NCBI GenBank assembly: GCA_016717335.1
Contig: JADKFS010000013.1
Coordinates: forward strand, 123,444-187,443
Origin: Candidatus Ribeiella danica
GTDB lineage: Bacteria > Chloroflexota > Chloroflexia > Chloroflexales > Roseiflexaceae
Length of the DNA stretch: 64,000 nucleotides
Direction of reading: 5' to 3'
A program made the position numbers and the translations under genes. Shown piece by piece: positions 33,526 through 41,405 of the stretch; positions within the stretch are counted from its first letter, which is position 1, and each line of letters opens with the position of its first letter. The notes under the pieces were generated by a model. The model was not told the DNA's origin, ran no database searches, and saw nothing but the letters and a program-made list of their open reading frames with translations.

Positions 33526-35345
33526 GCTCCCGACTCCGGCTCGGCGCGCCGCGCGAGCGCCTCGAAGCGGTCGATGTCGGCGCGAATGATCGCGAGGCTG
33601 GCGCGCCAGAAGTCCGGCGAGCGCGTGTCGATCCCCACCCGGCCCGCCAGCGTCGCCGCGTCGGCCAGGCCGGTCGAGGCCAGCAGCTCGTCGTAGCCGA
33701 CCTTGAAGCCCTCGGGATCTTGCTGGTACTGGGCGTACAGCCCCAGCCCGAACAGCAGGCCGAACATATACGGGAAGTTGTAGAACGAGCTTCCGCTGTA
33801 GTAGTGGCCCTTGGCCGCCCACATGTACGGGTGCAGCGCCTGCTGGTCCAGCCCGTCGCCGTAGGTCTCGCGCTGCGACTCGAGCATCAGCTCGCACAGC
33901 TCGTCGACCGACAGCTCGCGCGCCTGGCGACCGTCGAAGACGCGGCTCTCGAACAGGAAGCGGCTGGTGATGTCGACCACCACCTGGCAGGAGTTCACCA
34001 GCGCGCTCTCCAGGATCTCGACCTGCTCCTGCTCGTCGGCGTGCCGCATCACGGCGTGCCGCACGATCGTCTCGCAGAAGATGCTGGCGGTCTCGGCCAA
34101 GGTCATGGGCGTGTCGCGGTTCAGCATGGGCTGGCGGGCCAGGTTCAGGTTGTGATAGCCGTGGCCCAGCTCGTGCGCGAGCGTCAGCACGCTCTTGAAG
34201 CCCGGCTGGTAGTTGGTCAGGATGCGCGACTCGCCGGCGCGCAGCGGCATGCAGAACGCCCCGTCGCGCTTGCCCGGCCGCGGCCCGGCGTCGATCCAGC
34301 TCTCGCGGAAAGCCCGCGCCGCGAAGTCGCTCATGCGGGCCGAGAAGGCGCCGAACTGCTCGACGATGAAGCCGGTGGCCTGGTCGTAGCCCCAGGCGCG
34401 CCGGCTGACGCCGACCGGGGCGAACAGGTCGTACCAGGGCAGCGCCGGCTGGCCCAGCATCGCGGCCTTGGCGCGCAGGTAGCGGCGGAAGTCGGGGAAC
34501 GACTCGCGCGCGGCCAGCATCATCGCGTCGAGCGTCTCGCGGTCGATCGAGTTGTCGAGCAGCGCCGCGTCGAGCGGGTCGCCCCAGCCGCGGCGGCGCG
34601 CCAGGGTGTTGACCTCGCCCTTGATGCTGTTGAGCGCGGCGGCCAGCGGCACGGCCGATCGCCGCCAGGCCGCCAGCTCGGCCTCGTAGCCGCGCCGGCG
34701 CACCTCGCGGTCCCGCTCGTAGGCCAGGTTGCGCACCGCGCTCATCGGCAGCTCCTGGGCCTTGCCATCCAGCTCGATCGGCACGAGCAGCTGCGAGGAG
34801 ATATTGCCGTGCAGCCGCGACCAGGCCGTGCCGCCGGTCACGTTCAGCTCGGCAGCCAGCGCCTCCTCGGGCGGCGACATCAGGTGCGCGGCCTGGAGCT
34901 GGGCCTGCCGCAGCATGAACGGGTACTCGCGCGCCACGTCCGAGCGCTCCAGCAGATCCTCCACGTCGGCCGAGCCGATCCAGGCGGTGAAGCGGGTCGC
35001 CAGCTGCGAGAGGCGCACCAGCGAGCGCTGGAACTCGCTCAGCCTGGCCTGGGCGGTGGTGTCGCGCGAGTCGGTCGCGACGAAGCTGAAGATGTAGGCG
35101 CGCAGCGTCGTCGCGCGATCGTACAGCCGGTTGAGCGTCTCGACAGCCGCCTCGAACGTGGCGGCCGCATCCTCACCACCAAGGGCCGCCTCGCGCTTGT
35201 CGACCGCGCGCTCGTCGAACAGCGCGACCGCCGCATCGATCTCGGCCACCACCGCGGCCATGTCGCGCGCAAGCTCGGGCGAGTCGAGGCCACTGTAGAC
35301 CACGCTCATGTCCCAGTGGGGCAGCACAGTAGAATCTGTCGTCAC
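33522..35345 (-). CDS. Oligoendopeptidase F-like metallopeptidase (family M3)
   Basis: About 607 residues. The best start is GTG 35345, 7 nt after GGGAGG; a TTG at 35351 sits directly against that site. HELGHGYH (residue ~375) is the HExxH zinc motif, with ETASIFCETIVRH providing the third ligand Glu downstream. The C-terminal YNFPYMFGLLFGLGLYAQYQ matches the M3B hinge. These cytosolic enzymes cleave short peptides. No signal peptide is seen. Upstream is the 77-bp tandem repeat array, so its promoter must lie in or near it. Confidence 0.95.
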   Translation of the reverse strand: MTTDSTVLPHWDMSVVYSGLDSPELARDMAAVVAEIDAAVALFDERAVDKREAALGGEDAAATFEAAVETLNRLYDRATTLRAYIFSFVATDSRDTTAQARLSEFQRSLVRLSQLATRFTAWIGSADVEDLLERSDVAREYPFMLRQAQLQAAHLMSPPEEALAAELNVTGGTAWSRLHGNISSQLLVPIELDGKAQELPMSAVRNLAYERDREVRRRGYEAELAAWRRSAVPLAAALNSIKGEVNTLARRRGWGDPLDAALLDNSIDRETLDAMMLAARESFPDFRRYLRAKAAMLGQPALPWYDLFAPVGVSRRAWGYDQATGFIVEQFGAFSARMSDFAARAFRESWIDAGPRPGKRDGAFCMPLRAGESRILTNYQPGFKSVLTLAHELGHGYHNLNLARQPMLNRDTPMTLAETASIFCETIVRHAVMRHADEQEQVEILESALVNSCQVVVDITSRFLFESRVFDGRQARELSVDELCELMLESQRETYGDGLDQQALHPYMWAAKGHYYSGSSFYNFPYMFGLLFGLGLYAQYQQDPEGFKVGYDELLASTGLADAATLAGRVGIDTRSPDFWRASLAIIRADIDRFEALARRAEPESGA

Positions 35346-35384
35346 GGTCAACCTCCCGATCTCAGTCTACAATAATGAGCCGCG

Positions 35385-36040
35385 GATAGCGTGAACTGTT
35401 CCCGTTACCCGCGTGAATCCGTCTTATCTGCGGATCTATTTACTAATCCGCGGATACAGCCGATTCGCGCGGGTTATCGTTCCGCTGTATCTGCGTGTAT
35501 CCGTCTTATCTGCGGATCTATGATCCGCGGATACAGCCGATTCGCGCGGATTACCGTTCCGCTGTATCTGCGTGTATCCGTCTTATCTGCGGATCTATGA
35601 TCCGCGGATACAGCCGATTCGCGCGGGTTACCGTTCCGCTGTATCTGTGTGTATCCGTCTTATCTGCGGATCTATGATCCGCGGATACAGCCGATTCGCG
35701 CGGATTGCCGTTCCGCTGTATCTGCGTGAATCCGTCTTATCTGCGGATCTATTTACTGATCCGCGGATACAGCCGATTCGCGCGGATTGCCGTTCCGCTG
35801 TATCTGTGTGTATCCATCTTATCTGGGATCATTTACTAACCGCGGATACGGCCGACCGGGGGGGGCCGCCGCTCCGCTGTATCTGCGTGTATCCGTCTTA
35901 TCTGCGGATCTATTTACTGATCCGCGGATACAGCCGATTCGCGCGGGTTATCGTTCCGCTGTATCTGCGTAAATCCGCGTTATCCGTGGATCAACCCTCC
36001 AGCTCTCCGTCGCAGCGGTATGATCCGCGGATCGATCTCA
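35385..36040. repeat. 77-bp tandem repeat array (seven units)
   Basis: Unit features: GATCCGCGGATACAGCCGAT, TCGCGCGG, TTCCGCTGTATCTGCGTG, TATCCGTCTTATCTGCGGAT. The CCGATTCGCGCGG landmark occurs near 35460, 35537, 35615, 35691, 35774, 35849 (as a diverged CCGACCGGGG) and 35934. Some units are 85 bp because of an extra TTACTGA. Each unit contains the inverted pair GGATACAGC/GCTGTATC. Gene-free from 35346 to 36049. Confidence 0.95.
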
Positions 36041-36049
36041 TCCACGGGC

Positions 36050-38158
36050 CTACCTCAGCTCGAACCGCGCCAGCACCAGCGAGTCGGGGCTATCGGCGGC
36101 CGCGTCGGCCGGGTCGTCGGGCGTGAGCGGCAGCCGCGCCTGCCCGGGCGAGTAGAGCCCAATCAGCAGCCGGTAGGCCCCCGGCGGCGCCGTCTTAGGC
36201 ACGGCGATCGGCAGATCGGTCGGGGCGGCGCGGCCCGGCGCCCACTGGCTGGTCGGGTAGGGCAGGTCGAGCTGCGCGTAGCGCTGGTTGTCCGGCCCGA
36301 TCAGGTGGGCGAACAGCCAGTAGTCGGCCGGCGGGCGCGCCGAGGTCTGCCAGAGCAGCTTGAGTTGGACGGTCTGCCCGCGGCGCCACTCGCCATTGGC
36401 GTCGAAGCCCTCCAGCCGAATGTCCGATCCGAAGGCGGCCGGCCGGCGCTGCGCGACCGTGGGCGGGGCGCGGTAGATCCAGGCCATGTCGACGCCGTGG
36501 ATGCGCACGGTGTAGAGCGGCTCCACGCGGCCGTAGAACTGGGCGAACGGCCCCGACGGCGGGCCGGCCTGCACCTGCGGCAGGTATACGACCACGTAGC
36601 CGGTGCGGTCGCGCAGCAGGTCGCCCTTCGGGAAATCGGCCTGCGCGCCCTCCTTGAGGTAGGGGTTGAGCGAGGTGATGCGCAGCGCCACGACGCGCAC
36701 GCCGGTGATGTCGGGCTGCGCGTTCAGCCAGTCGGCCACCTGCTCCAGGCCCTCGCCCCAGCCGACCGTGAAGGTTCGCGCGCCCGCCGCGGCGCCGCCG
36801 AGCAGCTGGTTGAACGCGACGATCTGGTAGGGCTGCCAGTAGGCCACGTTGACGATAGCCATCAGCGCAATGATGCCCACCCACACAGATTGTGCCAGGG
36901 AGTTGTGATTTGGGACGTGGGACCTGGCGAGCAGCCGGCTCCCAAGCCGCAGGACCCAAGCGCCAAGCCCCACCAATCCAGCGGCAGCAAGCACGTCGAT
37001 CGCAGGGAAGGCCGGCACGATGTAGCGGTCGAACTTCTTCGGGAACAGGCTCATCGCCGTGACGAACAGCACCGCGAAGCCCGCCAGCGCGGCACGATCG
37101 CGCCGCCGCGCGAGCGGCGCGATCGTGCGCCAGGCCAGCGGCAGCGCCAGCAGGCCCAGCAGCGTTATCGGCGTCAGCCGCAGCGCCAGCGCGACCGGGT
37201 AGTACAGCAGGCCAGGCGCGTCGTCGGCGCGGCCCAGGAAGAAGTTGCCGAGCATGTGCGGCTGGGCGCCCTCGACCTCCACGCCGACGCGGATTAGGCG
37301 GTAGGCCTCGAGCGGGTTGACCCACAGCGCCGGCCAGAGCGCGAAGACCGTCAGCGCGGCGACGGCGAGCCAGGCCGCCAGCGGCAGGCCCAAAGACCAA
37401 AGACCAAAGACCAAAGCAGATCGCCGATCTGCAGCATTGGCACCCTTGGTCCTTGGTCCTTGGTCCTTGGTCGCGGCTAGCAGCGCCACCAGCCCCACCG
37501 CCGGCACGACCGCCAGGGCGGGCGACTTGCTGAGGAACGCCAGGCCGGCGGCGACGCCGGAGACGACCAGCCAGCGGCGGGCGCCGGCGTGGTTCCAGTA
37601 GCAGCACGCCGCCAGCAGGCTCAGCGTCGCGAACGAGGCGGCCAGCGCGTCGGTGTGCAGCAGCCGGCTGTAGCCGATCACGAACGGGTCGGCGGCCCAC
37701 AGCAGCGCGGCGAGCAGCGCCAGCGCGGGCGGCAGCATGCGGCGCAGCAGGCCGTAGCTCAGCAGGATCACCAGGACGTGCGCCAGCACCACCGGCAGCC
37801 GCATCGTCGCCAGCACCACCGGGAACGCGTCCGACTGGAGCAGCCCCCAGTCGAGCAGCGGGCGGCGGAGCAGGATGCCCGCCGCGCCGAGCCACATCGT
37901 GGTCACGCCGGGGTGGTTGGTGATCGCCGTCTGAAGGTAGTCGCCCGAGCGCAGCGCCTTCAGGAAGACGTCGGAGCGGTACAGCCAGAAGTTGGCCTCG
38001 TCGTCGGTGATGAAGCGGCCCAGGTCGAGCGCGCGCGGGACCAGCGCCGCCGCGCCGACGAGCAGGTAGCCCGCCAGCGCCCAGAGATCGACCCGCGCGC
38101 GCGGCGCATCCCGCGCGGCGGCACCTGTCTGAAAGGGTATCGCGTTCTTGTCGGCCAA
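36050..38158 (-). CDS. GT39/ArnT-like polyprenyl-phosphate sugar transferase
   Basis: 702 residues; the only sensible start is TTG 38158 with a weak site. About 12 membrane helices and an exterior catalytic loop near the N-terminus, FITDDEANFWLYRSDVF (acidic pair typical of PMT-like GT39/83 enzymes). The C-terminal ~200 residues form a soluble beta-rich domain (VQLKLLWQTSARPPADYWLF, LPIAVPKTAPPGAYRLLIGLY). Two loops contain repeat-derived residues (TKDQGPRTKGANAADRRSA near 255, and RLGSRLLARSHVPNHNS near 415). It probably transfers a sugar to an extracytoplasmic acceptor. Confidence 0.85.
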   Translation of the reverse strand: MADKNAIPFQTGAAARDAPRARVDLWALAGYLLVGAAALVPRALDLGRFITDDEANFWLYRSDVFLKALRSGDYLQTAITNHPGVTTMWLGAAGILLRRPLLDWGLLQSDAFPVVLATMRLPVVLAHVLVILLSYGLLRRMLPPALALLAALLWAADPFVIGYSRLLHTDALAASFATLSLLAACCYWNHAGARRWLVVSGVAAGLAFLSKSPALAVVPAVGLVALLAATKDQGPRTKGANAADRRSALVFGLWSLGLPLAAWLAVAALTVFALWPALWVNPLEAYRLIRVGVEVEGAQPHMLGNFFLGRADDAPGLLYYPVALALRLTPITLLGLLALPLAWRTIAPLARRRDRAALAGFAVLFVTAMSLFPKKFDRYIVPAFPAIDVLAAAGLVGLGAWVLRLGSRLLARSHVPNHNSLAQSVWVGIIALMAIVNVAYWQPYQIVAFNQLLGGAAAGARTFTVGWGEGLEQVADWLNAQPDITGVRVVALRITSLNPYLKEGAQADFPKGDLLRDRTGYVVVYLPQVQAGPPSGPFAQFYGRVEPLYTVRIHGVDMAWIYRAPPTVAQRRPAAFGSDIRLEGFDANGEWRRGQTVQLKLLWQTSARPPADYWLFAHLIGPDNQRYAQLDLPYPTSQWAPGRAAPTDLPIAVPKTAPPGAYRLLIGLYSPGQARLPLTPDDPADAAADSPDSLVLARFELR
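37391..37480. repeat. Heptamer array inside the GT39 gene
   Basis: AAAGACC heptamers, then CTTGGTC heptamers, the same units as at 14740 and 13230. They encode the KDQGPRTKG loop between two membrane helices. A second AAGCC-type stretch lies near 36905-36975. Confidence 0.85.
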
Positions 38159-38408
38159 GCTCTGTCTCTGCGTCTACGGGTCCGGCATTCGCCGGCGACG
38201 GCGCATTGTACCCCAATCTCAATCCGGGCGCGAGCGGCGCATCGACGCCCATCGTCGGCGCCGCGTGGTCGGGCACATCGCTTGCTATAGTCCTTCATGT
38301 CCGGGCTAAGGGCTTGGGATGGCGGCGAGGCAGTCCGCGCTCCTTCGCGTGTTTCGCGGATGTCATACTGGCGCTCCCGGCGCGGTGGAAGTATAAGAGG
38401 CAACACAC

Positions 38409-39062
38409 ATGCGCAACACAAACTGGGAAGGGTACCGCACGATCGCCTGGGGCGGCGTCGTGCTGCTGGCGGTCGGGCTAGTGGTGGTCGTCGTCCAGGC
38501 GAACTGGATCGGCGCGGCGTTCCTGGCCGGCTTTCTGATCGCCGCGGTCGCGTTTATCAAGCTGGAGGACCGGCTGCCGACGCTGTTCGACCTCGTGTTT
38601 GTCAGCGCCGCGCTGCTCAACGCCGCCGGCTGCGCCTGGAACCTCTACAACAAGCCGGGCATCTACGACGAGGTCGCGCACTTCTACACCATCTTCGCGA
38701 TCACCCTGGCGGTCGGCTTCGCGCTCTACCGCGAGCTGATGGGCAGCTTCTCCGGCCACCGCATCCTGTTCGTGATCACGATCGCCAGCCTCGGGATCGC
38801 GCTCGGCGCGCTGTGGGAGATCGCCGAGTGGTCGGCCGACTTCGTGGTGCCAATGCAGATCGTGTCCGGTCTGTTCGACACGATCACCGACCTGATGCTG
38901 GACAGCGCGGGCGCGCTGCTGGCCGCGCTCCTGAACCTGTGGGGGCTGAACGAGCTTCACCGCGCGGAGAAGGCCGCGCGCGCGATACGGACGGCGCACA
39001 GAGGCTGCCCAAGCGCACGCACGATGCCGTGGGATAGGTGCCTGGGGCTTGCTGAACGCTGA
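38409..39062 (+). CDS. Polytopic membrane protein, YjdF/DUF2238-like
   Basis: 217 residues from ATG 38409. Six or so helices; diagnostic polar blocks IYDEVAHFYTIFAIT, ALWEIAEWSADF and FDTITDLMLDSAGALLA match the YjdF/DUF2238 layout (Asp/Glu/His within helices). Function unknown. The C-terminal ~25 residues (TAHRGCPSARTMPWDRCLGL) are unlike the rest and end inside a GCTGAAC heptamer array, so the natural end may have been shifted by the repeat. Confidence 0.75.
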   Translation: MRNTNWEGYRTIAWGGVVLLAVGLVVVVVQANWIGAAFLAGFLIAAVAFIKLEDRLPTLFDLVFVSAALLNAAGCAWNLYNKPGIYDEVAHFYTIFAITLAVGFALYRELMGSFSGHRILFVITIASLGIALGALWEIAEWSADFVVPMQIVSGLFDTITDLMLDSAGALLAALLNLWGLNELHRAEKAARAIRTAHRGCPSARTMPWDRCLGLAER

Positions 39063-39127
39063 GCGCTGAACGCTGAACGCTGAACGCTGAAGGCCGAAGG
39101 CTGAACGCTGAACGCTGAACGCTGAAC
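39048..39127. repeat. GCTGAAC heptamer array
   Basis: About ten GCTGAAC/GCTGAGC heptamers with an AAGGCCGAAGG variant. It overlaps the last codons of the preceding gene. Confidence 0.9.
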
Positions 39128-39147
39128 CCTGACTACCGGCTACTTCA

Positions 39148-39981
39148 ATGCCGAATTTCTCGCTGTTGACGCTCAACTGCTTTGGTACGCCGACCGGGAC
39201 GACGCGGCTGCGGCTGCGCGCGCTCGCGGGGGAGCTGAACAGGCGCGACCTCACAGTCGTCGCGCTCCAGGAGGTCCAAGCGCAGCGCTACCGGCAGCTG
39301 CTAATCAACGCCTGCTCAAGCTACCCGGCGCAGGCGTTCGAGCCGTTCGTGCACGCGCCGAAGGGCGGCCTGCTGACGCTGGCGCGGCTGCCGATCGAGC
39401 AGGCGCAGTTCACGCTCTACCGCGACAGGGAGATCGCGCACCCGCCCAGCATTATGGACTGGATGCTGCACAAGGGCGTGCTGGCGACCAGGCTGACCGC
39501 CGCGGGCACGCCGATCGTCGTGCTGAACACGCATCTGAACGCGAACTACAGCGGCGACTGGCGCGCCGAGAATCGCTACGCCCGCGGGGAGCTCGCGCAG
39601 CTGCGCGAGCTGGCCGAGATCGTGGCGACCCAGCCGCCCGAGGCGCTGGTGATCGCGGCCGGCGACTTCAACATCCCGCGCGGGAGCTGGCTGTACGACG
39701 AGTTCCTGGCTGCCAGCGGCATGTTCGACCCGTTGGCCGGCGACACCCGCCCGACCTACCGCACGATGCCCGGCGTGCCGGCGCGCTACGCTCTGCCGAT
39801 CGACTTCGCGCTCGTGCGCGCGCCGAAGCTGCCCGGGCTCCAGGTGCGCGGCGACCTCTGCTTCGGCGAGCGGGTGCCGCTGGCCGGCCGGCGCGCAGGC
39901 TACCTCTCCGATCACCTGGGCGTCGAGCTTCGCCTCGCGTGGGACGATCCGCCCGCGCCGATATTGACGACAGACCATTGA
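39148..39981 (+). CDS. Endonuclease/exonuclease/phosphatase (EEP) family hydrolase
   Basis: 277 residues from ATG 39148. EEP catalytic residues in order: LLTLNCFGTP (Asn), VVALQEVQ (Glu), VVLNTHLNANY (His), VIAAGDFNIP (Asp, Asn) and YLSDHLGVELRL (terminal Asp-His). No signal peptide, so probably cytoplasmic or of unknown location. Family members act on phosphodiesters ranging from DNA to sphingomyelin and inositol phosphates; specificity cannot be read from the sequence. Confidence 0.93.
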   Translation: MPNFSLLTLNCFGTPTGTTRLRLRALAGELNRRDLTVVALQEVQAQRYRQLLINACSSYPAQAFEPFVHAPKGGLLTLARLPIEQAQFTLYRDREIAHPPSIMDWMLHKGVLATRLTAAGTPIVVLNTHLNANYSGDWRAENRYARGELAQLRELAEIVATQPPEALVIAAGDFNIPRGSWLYDEFLAASGMFDPLAGDTRPTYRTMPGVPARYALPIDFALVRAPKLPGLQVRGDLCFGERVPLAGRRAGYLSDHLGVELRLAWDDPPAPILTTDH

Positions 39982-40179
39982 CCATAGGCGACTGTAGCGA
40001 TCCTATCGTCCATCGTCGGCTCGACTGCTGGGCCGCCGCGTGCTACGAGAAGGATCAGCGCCCCGTCACGGCGCGCTGATGCGCTCGATCACCCACTCCC
40101 GGGGCAGGGGTGAGGAAAAAAGTGTATTGCGCCGGGTGATAGAATGGAGCCAGGCGACAGCGTACCTTGAGAGGACACC

Positions 40180-41157
40180 ATGCTCGACCGACTGCTCCGC
40201 GCCGGGCGGCAGATCCTTGGCGAGACAGCGGCCGGCCCGCGCGCGCCGCTGTGGTCCGGCGAGCCGGCCCGCGCGCGCGTCCTGATCATCGTCCACAACC
40301 CGCCGGTCGCGTCCGAAGGCGGCCGCCGGCTGACCGAGATCTTCGGCTGGAACGACCCCGACCGGCTCGCGCGCCAGTACGCCGCCGACCTGGCCGACTG
40401 CAGCTACGGCTACCTGCAGTACCAGATCGTCGCGCGGATCGACGCCGACTGGTTCCCGCTCAAGCTCGACGGCTTCCGCTACACCGGCGAGAGCTACGTC
40501 CGCTCGTGGCGCGCCCGACAGATGCACGAGCCGGACCGGATCGACTACGAGTCCCAGATAGCCGCCTTCGACCTGATCGGCCGCTACGAGCGCGGCGAGT
40601 TCGACGAGGTCTGGTTCCTGACCTTCCCCTACGCCGGCGACTACGAGTCGACCATGGTCGGGCGCGGGGCGTTCTGGTGCAATTCGCCGCCGGTGCCGAA
40701 CACCGAGCGCTGCGCCGGCCGCTTCGTCATGATGGGCTTCAACTACGAGCGCGGCGTCGACTGCATGCTCGAGAACTTCGGCCACCGCACCGAGTCGATC
40801 ATGAGCCACGTGTTCCGCGGCCACCCGCCCCAGCAGAACCTGTGGGATCTGTTCACCCGCTACGACAAGGTCGCCCCCGGCCGCTCGCAGTGCGGCAACG
40901 TCCACTTCGCGCCCAACAGCGAGCGCGACTACGACTGGGGCAACCGCCGGCCCGTCGTGAGCCACTGCGACGACTGGTACAGCTTCCCCGAGCTGCCCGG
41001 CCGCGGCCGCATGGTCGACTGCGCCGAGTGGGGCGGCGGCGACATGCGCGCCCACCACCTGTGGTGGTTCCGGCACCTGCCGCACGTCGCCGGCGAGACG
41101 TTCGGGGTCAGCAATAACTGGTGGCAGTACGTGGTCAACCCGAACCTGGTGAGCTGA
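40180..41157 (+). CDS. Uncharacterised 325-residue protein
   Basis: Starts at ATG 40180 with GAGAGGA. No signal peptide or membrane helix. Conserved-looking blocks: RVLIIVHNPPVASEGGRRL, DEVWFLTFPYAGDYESTMVG, FVMMGFNYERGVDCMLENFG and HRTESIMSHVF. The C-terminal part is rich in Trp, His and Asp (GGGDMRAHHLWWFRHLP). The sequence looks well folded and soluble, with an alternating beta/alpha start. I recall similar hypothetical proteins in other high-GC bacteria but know no function. The locus lies just upstream of the glycosidase/GT genes, though in a separate transcription unit. Confidence 0.75.
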   Translation: MLDRLLRAGRQILGETAAGPRAPLWSGEPARARVLIIVHNPPVASEGGRRLTEIFGWNDPDRLARQYAADLADCSYGYLQYQIVARIDADWFPLKLDGFRYTGESYVRSWRARQMHEPDRIDYESQIAAFDLIGRYERGEFDEVWFLTFPYAGDYESTMVGRGAFWCNSPPVPNTERCAGRFVMMGFNYERGVDCMLENFGHRTESIMSHVFRGHPPQQNLWDLFTRYDKVAPGRSQCGNVHFAPNSERDYDWGNRRPVVSHCDDWYSFPELPGRGRMVDCAEWGGGDMRAHHLWWFRHLPHVAGETFGVSNNWWQYVVNPNLVS

Positions 41158-41177
41158 GAGGCGTCTATAACGCTCAT

Positions 41178-41279
41178 TTACCACCAAGCCACGAAGACAC
41201 CAAGCCCTGAAGTACCCCGAGATGGATCGCCGACGACGATTGTAGCGTGATTCTTGGTGGCTTGGTGCCTTGGTGGTTC
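41178..41279. repeat. CCACCAAG inverted-repeat element, copy 2
   Basis: ACCACCAAGCCACGAAGACA on the left opposes CTTGGTGGCTTGGTGCCTTG followed by GTGGT on the right, with about 50 bp between. It is related to the element at 16257-16345. Confidence 0.7.
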
Positions 41280-41333
41280 CTTCTCAGACAGCTTTGAGAC
41301 AGCACAGCCACCTGCACGCGAAAAAAAGCAAGC

Positions 41334-41362
41334 TTGACTCCTCGCCCGCGGCACGGTACAGT
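41334..41362 (+). promoter_or_regulatory. Sigma70-like promoter of the glycosidase/GT unit
   Basis: TTGACT (41334-41339), a 17-bp spacer and TACAGT (41357-41362), 43 bp before the TTG start at 41406. Confidence 0.6.
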
Positions 41363-41405
41363 GGCAGCGGGCTCGCCGCCGGATAGCCGCCGAGGAGGTA
41401 CTGCG

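Noticed and set aside
33526..33897. N-terminal extension of the GDSL protein frame
   Set aside because: It lies inside the M3 peptidase gene; the lipoprotein signal begins exactly at ATG 33525.
35385..36040. CRISPR array
   Set aside because: Whole 77-bp units are repeated with no unique spacers and no cas genes nearby.
35391..36126. Plus-strand frames in the 77-bp array (peptides with RLICGSMIRGYSRFAR)
   Set aside because: Pure tandem repeat translation; no ribosome site; frame changes with array length.
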